Below are positions 8,238 through 18,709 of a stretch of 64,000 nt of DNA, in pieces (position 1 is the first letter of the stretch; every line of letters begins with the position of its first letter). The notes beneath the pieces were generated by a model, which did not search any database, had not been told where the DNA came from, and worked only from the letters and a program-made list of their open reading frames with translations. This DNA is from Actinostola sp. cb2023 (Eukaryota > Cnidaria > Anthozoa > Actiniaria > Actinostolidae), in contig JAUJYZ010000301.1 in NCBI GenBank assembly GCA_033675265.1, forward strand, positions 186,001 to 250,000, in the 5' to 3' direction. The translations under genes and the position numbers were made by a program.

Positions 8238-9205
8238 ATGGATAACAAAAAATTAACAAACCATTATTATAGTCCGCAAGGCTATTGGAAAGGATATGAT
8301 GCAATAAATAACCTATCTGATGCAACTAATATTAATAAAGATATCACAAAGAAGTGGCTTGAGAAACAAGCATTATGGCAGATATATTTACCACCTCCAA
8401 ACTATATCCCAAGATACCATTGGAATATCTCAAAACCAAATGAAATACATCAAGCGGATCTATTATTTTTACCACATGATATTGTTAAAAGAAAAACATA
8501 CAAATATGCTCTTGTAGTGGTTGATATAGCTAGTAGATACGTTGATGCTGAACCCTTGACGTCTAAGTATTCAACAGAAGTATCTACAGCTTTCAATAAA
8601 ATATATTCTAGAAAATTACAATGGCCTGAAACAATGATGGTAGACCCTGGTACTGAATTCATGGGTGACGTCTGTTAAAATACAAAGATCAGAAGCTGGA
8701 AACCATAGAGCCCAAGCACTAGTCGAACGCGCTAATCGAACCATTGCTGAGAAGCTATTTACCCACCAGGTATGCTAAAGAAATGATAATGGAAAATAAT
8801 GAAAGATCCCGTGAATGGGTTATTAGACTACCAGCTGTCATACGAAGTATAAACAGTGGAGTGAAAAGAATAACTAGTAAAGCACCGATTGATGCTATAA
8901 AATTGAAAGAAGTACATGAAAACCATGTGAACTATAAAAGACCTGTTGGATTAGTTGAAGAAAGATTACCAGCAGGTGTAAAAGTTAGATATTTATATGC
9001 TCCTGGTGAACAGGAAGGTGGTGAAAAAAGACGTGCCACTGATCCTATATGGTCAATGAATATTTATGATATATCACGGGCAATAGTATCATCTGATCAA
9101 CCTGTATTATACTACCTCTCTGAAGGTGCCCCAAAACGTAATTTTGTTAGAGAGGAATTACAAGCTGTTCCTGAAGATACTCAGTTACCACCTGATACTA
9201 TCTAA
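8238..9205 (+). pseudogene. Retrovirus-like (Polinton) integrase, two frame breaks
   Basis: The gene starts at ATG 8238 and encodes an integrase with a DDE core: first Asp in HQADLLF, second Asp in MMVDPGTEF, and catalytic Glu in ALVERANRT. The first frame ends at 8676-8678, just after the second Asp. The Glu segment lies in a different frame at about 8669-8770, and the remaining C-terminal part runs to 9205 in a third. Compared with usual core spacing, a short deletion near 8668 is also likely. Polinton integrases insert the viral genome into host DNA and create 6-bp duplications; this copy cannot encode an uninterrupted enzyme. It is convergent with the polymerase gene with no spacer. Confidence 0.8.
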
Positions 9206-11911
9206 TTATAATTTGCGAGACTTTTTTGGGTATTTACCTTTTTGTGAAGCAATCCGATCATAATGGTCATTTACACCCTCATATCGTCTTATGTACTTAC
9301 CTTTATTATTATCATATAACCATTCATCAATATTTTTGAATCCATATGCTGAGGTATGTATTCCGTCTGATTGTATTTCCCGTTTGTCATCCTCTCGTGA
9401 TAGGGCCACTTTGTTTACCGTTTCTGAATATATTTGATGTTTATGAGACCTGATAACATTCATCTTTCTCATATGTTTACCACCATTGAACAGACAATTC
9501 TTGTAATTATCGAATGTAATTGTTTGTTTAACAACCGATCGTTTTATTCCTTTGCAGCGTTTTTCTTCTTTTTGATTATCTGTTAGGTAAGAATAAAGCT
9601 TACTACGAAGGCCCACAAATTCAACAATCTCATGACCCGCAGTCTCATCCTTCATCATGCCGATAACCTTCTTGTTACACCGAAGTTTAATGCCCTCATG
9701 CCCCTCTGGATAGCTGCTTGTATCGAATTTTGTTACAATATCATTTTCAATATCTTTATAGAAATCCTTGGTGGAAATCTGATACATTAATGAATCGGTA
9801 TCTGTAAATAATAGTCGCGCTTGATCCCCATACTTCTTTTTGATATAGTTATAGTGGAAATCATACATCAGATTCTTCGAGAGATCTAGAATGGACATCC
9901 CAACATAGATCGGTTTGTTGAAGTTCAATGATGTTTTCCCCATATGAACAGCAACAAGATCCTCACTGAATATCGTTCGTTTTTTATAATTGGGTTGATT
10001 AATTAATCCAGCTGCTTGACCTTCATTCATTACAAGTCGGATATCTTGTCGATTTCTAATGTTCTCCATTGTCTTACCGAATACGCTATTATTCATCAGT
10101 TTGAAGAAATCCTTTTCAAAATTATTTGTTGCCTTTGTTCGTAGGTTAGTGTTCAGGGCGATATATGGACCCAACCATTTTGACTCTTGAAATGTGATCC
10201 CTCGATGAATTTTTGTTATTACAAGCCCTAGACTTTGATATAGCTTTAGGGTGTCGTAATGGACAATATACTTTGATTTATTTCCAAGGTTGGGAACTAG
10301 TTTTTCAACTTTGTTAATCATCAGCCGTTCTGGGGCTAGTGGGTAACTGTTATGAAGATCGTGGAGCTCAGCCGGATAATCAAGATCAACCTCTTGAATG
10401 CATGGATGTTTCTCCCAACCATTTATCTCCTTATCATTCATCCATTTGAATCCACCTGTAGGCAACTTCTGACTCATTGCCCATCCATAGAGATTATTGG
10501 CGTCTAGATACTTGATGTAGCTTGTTTTATGCGTTTTATTGAATGTTTTCATGTATTTATTATTAGCTTTTGCATAACGATGGGATATCATACTAACACC
10601 CCCGCGGATCCCGGCTTCAAACATCAATAACATGTCTGGATCTGACAGAAGCTCGAGCTCAATCTTAGTCTTCTTCAACATAGCATCCCATGATAGTCCT
10701 GGGGCTGTATAATAGCAACAGGGATCGAGCTTATAATTCTTCATACATACATCTCGGAAATTCTCAAATACGTCAGCTAGTAGGATAACATCTGATCTTA
10801 GATATAGATCATGATATTCTCGCATTGATTTTATATTAAAGGTGGTCCATACTTCCTGGGCATGTTTGTAATCAGCATCAGAGATATCACTATTATTCAA
10901 CTTGTTATAGAACTCACTTTTGGATGGTAGTGATGATTCATTTAATTTGTCCATTGATTTAACATAATCGTATGGGTACACTCCTTTCCGTAGTAGCAGG
11001 TCTAGCTTACCACCATCATAGAACTTACTCATATTTCTGAATTGATCCTTTTCGAGATTACCAACAAGGCTGTCGAGACTACTTGCCATGAATTTGAAAC
11101 TGTCAATGAATCTGATCCGCTGTTTAATCTCATGGAATTTCTCCTTTTTATCTGTAAAAGTATCGACAAGAATCTCTTTGGTGAACGATATATATTTTTC
11201 TTCGTTATCAGGGATCACTTTTATTTTACCTTTCGACACACCAAGATTCTTGATGAACAAATGCGCATCATACCCGCTGAGATTATGAAATATTACTGGG
11301 AAATGCTTTGGAAGGCGATACTTTTGATTACACTCATCATGCGCTGCCCCTAGATATTTGCCCGTAAGCGGATCATGACCTAGCACCTTATCAGCATCTA
11401 ATTCATTTTCACAAATGTGACAGTGGGTGGCATTCTTGTAGTTACCTCTATCAACAATCGACATTCTACCCTTCTTCCTATATTTGAATTTAGAATAAAG
11501 GTCTATGATAGTTTCTTCTATGGAATTAACGAAATGTTGGCCAATATCTTCATTAGTGCTCTTAGCTGTGTATCTTATAATTTTTGGTTCATATAGGCTA
11601 TCATCATAAGATTTTATCATATAACAATACCCCGATGGTTTATGCTTTTGGTATTTCTCAGTGTATGAACAACTAGGGTCTGGATTACAAGAAAATATCG
11701 GCTCTGTAAAACACTCGAAATCTGCGTATATTACGAATGGCACCCTCATACTGTTATTATAATTCTTGAACCTCAGCATGGTACCTTTCTTTGGGAGTGT
11801 TATTTTCACAGCATCGTGATTCTTACAATACTCCACATGGGTGTCTAGAGAGATCTGTGTCTTATATGAAAGCATGCACCGCTCGCAATAGAACCGCTTA
11901 TTTATGACCAT
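9206..11911 (-). CDS. Protein-primed DNA polymerase B, main part
   Basis: 901 codons with all family-B motifs. Exonuclease motifs: YADFE (62-66), HNLSGYDA (209-216) and YLRSDVILLADVF (369-381). Polymerase motifs: DANNLYGW (469-476), NNSVFGKT (606-613) and TDTDS (702-706). An extra Cys/His insertion (CHICENE, 164-170, then HDEC) is typical of Polinton-type enzymes. These polymerases replicate the linear viral genome from a terminal protein. The ATG at 11911 overlaps the preceding gene by 14 bases in a different frame. In related elements the preceding protein is usually the N-terminal part of the same chain, so this is probably a split gene; see the entry at 11,898. Confidence 0.85.
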   Translation of the reverse strand: MVINKRFYCERCMLSYKTQISLDTHVEYCKNHDAVKITLPKKGTMLRFKNYNNSMRVPFVIYADFECFTEPIFSCNPDPSCSYTEKYQKHKPSGYCYMIKSYDDSLYEPKIIRYTAKSTNEDIGQHFVNSIEETIIDLYSKFKYRKKGRMSIVDRGNYKNATHCHICENELDADKVLGHDPLTGKYLGAAHDECNQKYRLPKHFPVIFHNLSGYDAHLFIKNLGVSKGKIKVIPDNEEKYISFTKEILVDTFTDKKEKFHEIKQRIRFIDSFKFMASSLDSLVGNLEKDQFRNMSKFYDGGKLDLLLRKGVYPYDYVKSMDKLNESSLPSKSEFYNKLNNSDISDADYKHAQEVWTTFNIKSMREYHDLYLRSDVILLADVFENFRDVCMKNYKLDPCCYYTAPGLSWDAMLKKTKIELELLSDPDMLLMFEAGIRGGVSMISHRYAKANNKYMKTFNKTHKTSYIKYLDANNLYGWAMSQKLPTGGFKWMNDKEINGWEKHPCIQEVDLDYPAELHDLHNSYPLAPERLMINKVEKLVPNLGNKSKYIVHYDTLKLYQSLGLVITKIHRGITFQESKWLGPYIALNTNLRTKATNNFEKDFFKLMNNSVFGKTMENIRNRQDIRLVMNEGQAAGLINQPNYKKRTIFSEDLVAVHMGKTSLNFNKPIYVGMSILDLSKNLMYDFHYNYIKKKYGDQARLLFTDTDSLMYQISTKDFYKDIENDIVTKFDTSSYPEGHEGIKLRCNKKVIGMMKDETAGHEIVEFVGLRSKLYSYLTDNQKEEKRCKGIKRSVVKQTITFDNYKNCLFNGGKHMRKMNVIRSHKHQIYSETVNKVALSREDDKREIQSDGIHTSAYGFKNIDEWLYDNNKGKYIRRYEGVNDHYDRIASQKGKYPKKSRKL

Positions 11912-12998
11912 TTTGATTAGTCTGAGAATTTATTAGCCGAGACATATTTCTGATCCAGCAATAGTGATTAGTCTTCTCGTTTGTAATTAAAAGAAGGTCT
12001 ATTGTTTGTTCCCGATTTTCATTAGTACTAATTCTAAAGGGGTAAATCGACCCTTTCTCATTATCATAACAATACACATTGGAAGCATATTTTGGGTTAT
12101 TCTTTTCAAAGACCCCAATCTTATCAGCCTGTACAGGAAACTCAAGCCCCTCCCAACATAGTTTCTCACTGTTTGCCTTGAGTGTTTTGGTAATCCGTTC
12201 ATTGTCTCTTTTCTCTGGGAATATGGCTCTCGTCACGGACCACTTGAAACATTGATTATCCTCATTCTTGATATTAACAACAGCTTTCTTCATAGCCAAT
12301 TTTTCAGGTAATGGAAAATATGAAGTTCCTGATAAAGGCTGATATTTATCGAGATGTAGGTCTATATAGTTCACCACATTGAACATCCATCCTGACCCGA
12401 GATCTTGAAATGAATCGATACGTTCAACCGTTAACTCAACCCATTTATCATAGCTTTCACTCATATCAATCGCCTTAGTCACTACTTCCGGCTTCGTACT
12501 GAAATACCCTAATATGAAGACATCCCCCGAACCATCAGTTTTATAGAATTCACATTCAACGGCGATTTTTAGTTTTATCGGTTTTTTCTGCTTGTTGATA
12601 AAATTAACAATAAGATCCTTTTTATTAATAAAAAAAGTTTTATAATCAACAGCCTCTTCACCAGGTATTCTGTATGAAGAAACAAAACCATTCAATGCCG
12701 TTGCTTTCTTTTTTATTGGGGAATTATTTTTTTTGTTGGAAATCAAATCTTTTTTAATAGATAAATTATTCTGGGTTGAGTCTGTTAGCGAGTACTTGGG
12801 GTTAGATGCCATGTTATGATTGAAATATTCGTTAGCATCTGGAACAACGTCGTTATCCTCATCTGGTTTATTATAATGGTAAATATAATCCCTCCCTAGG
12901 TATGTGTTATGCATCCCACGATCATTTGCAAGATGGAAAACATTTGACGTTCCTAGATCATATTTTGAATTTTTTTTCTTATTTTGAATCCCAGTCAT
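11898..12998 (-). CDS. N-terminal region of the Polinton polymerase, in a separate frame
   Basis: A 366-codon frame. The N-terminal ~120 residues are low-complexity, rich in Asn and Lys. The rest is a folded region that includes YFPLPEKLAMKKAVVNIK, ECFKW-like QCFKWSVTRAIFP and HYCWIRNMSRL. In Polinton polymerases I know, this type of segment sits directly N-terminal of the exonuclease domain and ends in a Cys-rich finger, which here begins the next frame. The two frames therefore most likely made one polypeptide of over 1,200 residues before a single-base change; a terminal-protein role for this half is possible. It is preceded by the 43-bp promoter-like motif. Confidence 0.7.
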   Translation of the reverse strand: MTGIQNKKKNSKYDLGTSNVFHLANDRGMHNTYLGRDYIYHYNKPDEDNDVVPDANEYFNHNMASNPKYSLTDSTQNNLSIKKDLISNKKNNSPIKKKATALNGFVSSYRIPGEEAVDYKTFFINKKDLIVNFINKQKKPIKLKIAVECEFYKTDGSGDVFILGYFSTKPEVVTKAIDMSESYDKWVELTVERIDSFQDLGSGWMFNVVNYIDLHLDKYQPLSGTSYFPLPEKLAMKKAVVNIKNEDNQCFKWSVTRAIFPEKRDNERITKTLKANSEKLCWEGLEFPVQADKIGVFEKNNPKYASNVYCYDNEKGSIYPFRISTNENREQTIDLLLITNEKTNHYCWIRNMSRLINSQTNQNGHK

Positions 12999-13009
12999 AT
13001 TTTATATTA

Positions 13010-13052
13010 TACTAAAGAACCATTTCCTTAAGCCAAAATTGAGATTTTTTTT
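13010..13052 (-). promoter_or_regulatory. 43-bp motif upstream of the polymerase region, inverted copy of 254-296
   Basis: On the coding strand this matches 254-296 at about 41 of 43 positions and ends 12 bases before the ATG at 12998. No TATATATAT-ATGG motif is present at this gene, so genome-maintenance genes and virion genes seem to have different promoters. No viral coding sequence is seen to the right of it, so the viral part probably ends near here. Confidence 0.6.
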
Positions 13053-14680
13053 ATTTCATGAAAAATTACACCTAGACCCATCATCCCTAGACATACAAGA
13101 ATAAGATCATACAGCGCTGTTTAACCTCACTATGACCCTCTTCTAGATACCCAGCTTTAAACATCGCATGTCAATAGTTGAATTTTGATTCAAAGTAGCT
13201 AATCCTAGTATGCAACCTATAATGAAGTCCAAGCGATTGATTTATTTTGCTTATAACAGCTTGCAAATGATCGAATAAAATAATACATAGGGAAAAATGT
13301 TGAATTAAAATGATTCCAAAATTGGGTGTATGTTTTGGAGGCCGTTGTGGATGAGATATGAGGCTTCCACCCCTGTTATTTAGTGATTGAAATTTTTTTT
13401 TGTATTTTCCGGGTAATGCATCAGAATCGGCCACCACTATCTACTGGTCCCCCCTATAATATTAGTCTGAAATAAATATTGATTGATTATTTTCTATTTA
13501 GAAATATTTTTTTCTCTTTTAGGTTTTACTCTGAATGAGAAAACATGCTTGTCCAGCTAATTTGCATATCATTTGACATCAAAATGAATAATCAATGATG
13601 CTAATAAATCACCAAGAAATGGGGAGATTTTTGCCAATCCAAAGGTTCAAAAGACGACATAGTATTTCTTTGTTCTTTGTACTTCAAAACCTATTTAGTA
13701 GCTTTTAGAACATTTTACAGCATTTTCTGAGTAAATAATTGGTCTATCTGTCGGAGCACATTATCTTCGATTTCGATCAAAATCACGAATGTTTGGGGGA
13801 AAGTGGGAGCTGTCTGTGGCGCGGAAGCGAGAGTGCCCACATATTTTATTCACTATTTTAGTAAACTGGTCTTAGGACTTTTGGTTTACAATAGACTTGA
13901 TTCCAGATCAGGCCCCACTTAAGAAAACAGTTTTTTACTACGGGTATGTCACTTTCTATGTTCTTCGGCATGTTTCAGAACGCATACAAGAAAATGTATA
14001 ACTCAGTCAAAATTTTATAGAATTCAGTTGTTAATTTAAAGTAAAAGTATTGAACTTTGACATGTAAAATATTCATCTTGTTTGGATATGGCGTTAGGTT
14101 TTGGGAGCACTCGACATTTATAGTTAAATGTCTCGGTTTCGGATGATATCATTTCCGTTTTTGAGGTAACTTCGAAAACCGTCTCGCAAATTATAAAAAA
14201 AAATTGATCCAAATAAATATGATTTTTGTTCATTACATATAATGGTTGTCTTTCACCAAGAAAATTAGGGAAATCGGGCAGGGGCCGGAAGTTACCTTAT
14301 CCGTTCTTACACGGACAGCCTCTTAAATGCACTTAAAGGTCTCCCGCTCATATCTTCTTCATGTCAGATATACCTCACTTTAAGATAAAATAAAATAACT
14401 TTATTTTGACATGAACAATGTAATAACATAGGCAATAACAGGTTATAAAAACAATCACTTTCAAAATATTGAGCGAAAACCCATATTTAATTAACTGAAC
14501 GAAATGTAATGAAATATAATAATACTAATACTAATAATACAAAACTATATTTATATTGCGCAATATCAACAATTCAAAGTGCTTCACCAAAAAAAAAAGA
14601 ATGTCCTAAAAAAGAATGAAATATATAGAGAGTTCAAAGAACGTACCTTTCAGTTTGGTTATATACATATTTTGACTAAC
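13053..14680. other. Non-coding stretch, nothing identified
   Basis: AT-rich sequence without a convincing gene. Short open frames at 13,171-13,437 and 14,036-14,233 have no recognisable content. I could not find a second long copy of any segment that would mark the viral terminus. Confidence 0.5.
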
Positions 14681-14689
14681 AGAACGAAA

Positions 14690-14935
14690 TGTATGTAAAG
14701 TTTAAAGAATATTTTTGTTCACAATGAACAGTAATGAATTGTATATAAACTTTAAATAATGTGTTTCAAAGCACTGTTTCTGAATCTTTTTGTTGAAAAT
14801 GAACAGTAACATAATGTATATAAAGATTAAAGAATGTCTTGGTGTTTGAAAACACTATCTGATTTTTTTTGTTGAACATTAACAAACAGTAACGAAATGT
14901 ATATAAAGATTAAAGAATGTCTTGGTGTTTCAAAA
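14690..14935. repeat. Diverged tandem repeat, ~80-100 bp unit
   Basis: About three to four copies of a unit that contains GAACAGTAAC, AATGTATATAAAGATTAAAG and GTCTTGGTGTTT. The last two copies are nearly identical across CTTGGTGTTTSAAAACA. Confidence 0.65.
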
Positions 14936-15167
14936 CATCTGTCTATTAAATACTTTACAGAAGAAATTGGTAGATTACTTTTGAAGAGTCATCTACAATC
15001 ATATGTTTGGTTCCAGCATGTAGCATTAGGTTTTGTAATTCATCATGTGGTTATGTCATCTAGATTTGTGTTATTATCAATGGATGACATTAAACTTTGA
15101 ACTGCATCAATGAAACGTGTGTAACTTTGTAATTTTCCATATGGAGTTTTTATCGTGACATTGCATA

Positions 15168-15960
15168 CTAATTTGGGATTTTAACATTTAAAAATGTTGT
15201 TGACAACACGGTGACGTTGCAAGATTTGTCTGCCAGTGCTTCCAAGATATTGTTACAGATAACACAGGACTGCTGGACTACAATACATTCTCCCTCAATG
15301 ATGTTGTCCTGTATTTCATCAGATGTTAAATTGACGTCTTGTATGTCACCTTTAGCTTCTATGATGGTAGCCTCGTTTGTGCTTAAATATTTGGCGTCGT
15401 CAAATACTCTTACTTTCACACTCTTGAAAATATTGGTTTTTCCACAACCTACTTTGTTCATGAGCTCTGCCCACAAGACCAGCTTTATACTATCGGTTTC
15501 ATCAGAGACAAAACAATCTACTTTCATTAACCTATTGCCATTTCTTATGATAACTTGTTTGTTTTGATCCTTGCTTTGGCAATTACGTCAATAATTATTG
15601 TCTTGTAGAGGTCTGCTGAAAGAGCTTGCTTTTTTACTGTTAGTAATCACGATGGAATTGTTGACTTATATTGGTAATCTGTTGATGTTGGCAGCATTTT
15701 GTTTTCATTTAAGATTTTAAATTCTTCTTCGTTATTGTCACTGAAACTGGAGCTTGATTTTCTTTTTACACCTGAAATTTTGACTGGTGATCTTTGTTGA
15801 TACGCATGTTGCAAATTGACTCTCTTTGGAGGGTCATAGCACACAGCGTGGACCTTCTGTTCTTCATCTGTTGGTATTATACAATTGAAATATGTTGTTC
15901 TTGCATTGTTTCTTGCTGTTCTTATAGTAATATATCCTCACTGCATACCTATCAGCACAG
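15168..15960 (-). pseudogene. OB-fold (RPA-like) protein pseudogene
   Basis: Coding-like minus-strand sequence lies in at least two frames, 15,647-15,955 and 15,168-15,527, with a frame break and stop between them. The second part contains DETDSIKLVLWAELMN, then VKVRVFDDAKYLST, a pattern of beta strands around a conserved Leu-Trp that I associate with single-strand-binding OB folds. It ends with a CVICNN Cys pair. The first part has DPPKRVNLQHA and SPVKISGVKRK. Multi-copy OB-fold proteins like this occur in cnidarian and fish genomes and some travel with transposons. No intact start-to-stop frame remains. Confidence 0.45.
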
Positions 15961-16610
15961 CATGGGAATAAGTTATGGGTAGGTCCCGCTACTGCCTACA
16001 ACAATATGTCATCGACGCAACTAAATGTCTGGAGAAACAGAGCAATAATCACCGAGTAGGAGAAGAACACTGAACTTTTATCTTACCTCTCCCAATACTC
16101 AGAAATTAATCCAACAATTTAAAAGCTGTGGAACATTGACTCACGCAAATTGGAACATGAAAAAGCCCCGTTTAAAGAAATGGGTAACATTCGAGGGTCT
16201 ACGACCCAAACATGGATTAACTACCACCATTTCAGGAGAAGCCAAAGGGCCGACAAAGTGTGAGATTCCCTAGTCGATATCGCGCATAAGTGAATCATCA
16301 TCAGGTTTGCACGATAAGTAGGCCTGAACTACTCGCGAAGCAAATAAGGAATAGTTCGAATTCACACCTGAAGAGGGACGGAAAGTATGAATCGAGGGTT
16401 ATCGAAACAGGGAAGCTGACCCTCCATTGACTCCCGGCTCCGAACTAGGTCCGGAATTGAAACACTGAGAAGGTTCCCCCAAGGCCAACAGTGTCCAGGT
16501 TGGGACGGAGAAAGGAATGAAAATTGAGGCAACCAAGTTCATAAGCGATACTCCGAAATTTCATTAACATGACTTCACAATATTATCAAATAAAAATCAA
16601 TCAAGTGACT
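15961..16610. other. Relatively GC-rich stretch without recognised genes
   Basis: The composition is more balanced than the surroundings, for instance around 16,180-16,500, but no frame longer than about 60 codons gives recognisable protein and I see no RNA gene. It may be an old repeat. Confidence 0.35.
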
Positions 16611-16639
16611 CTTAACAAAATACATAATCGTTACAACAC

Positions 16640-17230
16640 GAACGGCACCGTCCCCTACCTCGACAGTTGGGCGCAGGTCAGGACTTTGGTAATCTCTGGT
16701 CCTTCAGTACAAACCTAAACTTCTTGAAGTCCCGGAATGCCTTCACAACATGATTCATTCACAAACTTAAACGCTTTGCAGTACCGGAATGCCTTCACAA
16801 TAATAATCTCTTCAATCTTATGGACTCAGAGTACAACAAACTGTTTTCGATTGTTACATTAGTACTTACACAGCATAGAACTTCATGTCAGATATCTTGT
16901 ATGTTATTTCATTGATCAACATTGGGACTTTCAATAATTAGATTTCATACATGAAGTAATTTCCTACAAACACGATGGCACAGTCCCGACTCGTTCGCTG
17001 CCCGCTGATCTTAGTCATTAGCAAATTAAACTTACTTAAATAACTGGAAAATCGTTGATATATCTGATCCACATACCTTTTTCAAACAACATTTACGCTT
17101 CTACGACCACATTTTGCATGATATAAATTAAACTTTTCGCCGTCCCTGACTGCCATCACAAAATGTCTTTACAAAACTAAACTCTTCGCAGTCCCTGACT
17201 GCCTTCACAATATCTCTTTTTAAAAATTAT
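16640..17230. repeat. Four dispersed copies of a ~40-bp repeat
   Basis: Copies around 16,715-16,750, 16,765-16,800, 17,125-17,165 and 17,175-17,215 share AAAC..CTTSGCAGTCCC followed by GAMTGCCTTCACAA. Spacing is irregular, so this is a decayed array, not a regular minisatellite. Confidence 0.5.
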
Positions 17231-17256
17231 GCGATGCCACCTACAGTGGCCGAACC

Positions 17257-17455
17257 TATGAATATCATTACATTGCATTATTTGTATGTCCTTTGTTCGG
17301 GCAAATATATAGTGGAATGATGAACTTACTTTTGCCATCGTACACTAACCAGTGATTATATGCATGATGACACATATTTCTTGTAAAACAGGCATGGATA
17401 TACCGTATCGAAGTAACTTGAAAACATTCTGGAAACATTCGAAAGAAACAATCAC
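17257..17455 (+). repeat. Left arm of a ~6.1-kb inverted-repeat pair
   Basis: About 200 bases that recur in reverse complement at 23,162-23,365 with roughly 95% identity by eye. Shared landmarks are TTTGTTCGGGCAAATATATA, CAGTGATTAYATGCATGATG and AACATTCGAAAGAAACAATC. Confidence 0.8.
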
Positions 17456-17617
17456 TGAGAGAAATGTATATCTAGATATTTACATAGACAGCCTCTTAAG
17501 CTTTGCAACTTTTCTTGTGTTCTTCTAGTGACTTAGCAACAAGTTGGGCACTGCTAGGACGATCTTCGGGTACACTTTAAAGGCATGCGACAAATAGGTG
17601 ATTGGCAGAACTCACCC

Positions 17618-18277
17618 TCGGCGCTTTTCTTAAAGCATTCTTGATGATCTTCCCAGTGAAAAAATGTCTCTTGAAATTGATGGTGGACAACGGCCTTCTA
17701 TCACTTCTGGTGCTATCCAATAGACCTTTTCGGTCTTTTTGCGGTGCCTACAATCAATAATTGCGATTTTGGTTCTAGTGCTTTTCCCGAAATCTACGAT
17801 GAGAGGTTTCCACTGACCGTCAATTAAATGCAAAACAATGTTATTGTCTTTCAAATCGTTGTGGATCCAACCTTTGCTATGAATGAATCCCAGAGCTTTG
17901 GTTATGTGATTTAAAACATCTAACCAATCGCAATCTGTTTGCAATAATTCACCTTTAACAGCATTTCCTAAAGTATAAGCTTTATCAATTCCACCATGAA
18001 ACTGTGTTACAAGTCAATAATTAATAGAAGTAGGCATGGATGGTGCTCGGCACTCTGGAGACGCGCTGTAGCCGTAGTTTCGGCGAAGTACTTCATTCTT
18101 GCTCACTCTATCTTTGAACACCTTAACAACAACAGGTATATTTCCACGGTAAAAACACTTGAAACACTGACCATAACTACCGCATCCCACGGAGTTTTCT
18201 GGACTCTGACTGGTCAAATCCTCTCTGTGTATATGTGGCAGTGGTTCAATTGATTTATTTTCCGTTGGGCTTAACAA
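17618..18277 (-). pseudogene. Protein kinase-like pseudogene
   Basis: The two frames 18,014-18,277 and 17,630-18,000 together show a kinase fold. There is a glycine loop (GCGSYGQCFKC) and VVVKVFK with the ATP-binding Lys. In the second frame come FIHSKGWIHNDLKDNNIVL (catalytic loop, HND in place of HRD), IVDFGKS (DFG), WIAPEVIEG (APE) and the ISRDIFSLG helix. Most of the alphaC and hinge region is missing at the frame change near 18,010, and the C-lobe ends early, so the gene is broken. Kinases of this HNDLK type are multi-copy in cnidarians. It lies between two inverted arms, so it may have been element cargo. Confidence 0.7.
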
Positions 18278-18397
18278 TCCTTTTGTTTTGTATAGAACGG
18301 TATAACAGGAATTGTAGTTGTCTCTGTATTGTTATGATCTGTATTATTTGAAAGCCTTTGCCACTGCTGATTCGCGTAAGAATTCGTTCATTTGTGA

Positions 18398-18709
18398 CTA
18401 CTTGTTCGCACTGAACAGCTTGGCTTGTATGTGGTTGTTTACTGCCTGGTATACTCTTACGTTGGGCCTCTTGACTCGACTGATCGCTCTTTTTAATTCC
18501 TTTTTACGCTCCCTGTACCTCTTTTTTCCTGTTTCCTTTCCGTTGGGGCATGCCTTCGTGGTATTCTGGGTTTCTTTGCGCTTTGCTTGACCATACCCAT
18601 TAGTTTTTCCAGGAACACCAAATAATTTTATGTCGGAGTCGAAGCCGCTTGAGCTGAAGGACCAGTGATGATTGGTTGGAACCTCGTTTAATGTAAACTT
18701 CTGGTACAC
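18398..18709 (-). other. Basic open frame upstream of the kinase pseudogene
   Basis: 103 codons, very rich in Lys and Arg in the second half (KETGKKRYRERKKELKRA). It lies 120 bases upstream of the kinase frame on the same strand and could be a leading exon of it. There is no homology I can name; it may not be coding. Confidence 0.25.

Noticed and set aside
16140..16560. rRNA-like GC-richer segment
   Set aside because: No match to rRNA core sequences that I know, and no structure stands out.
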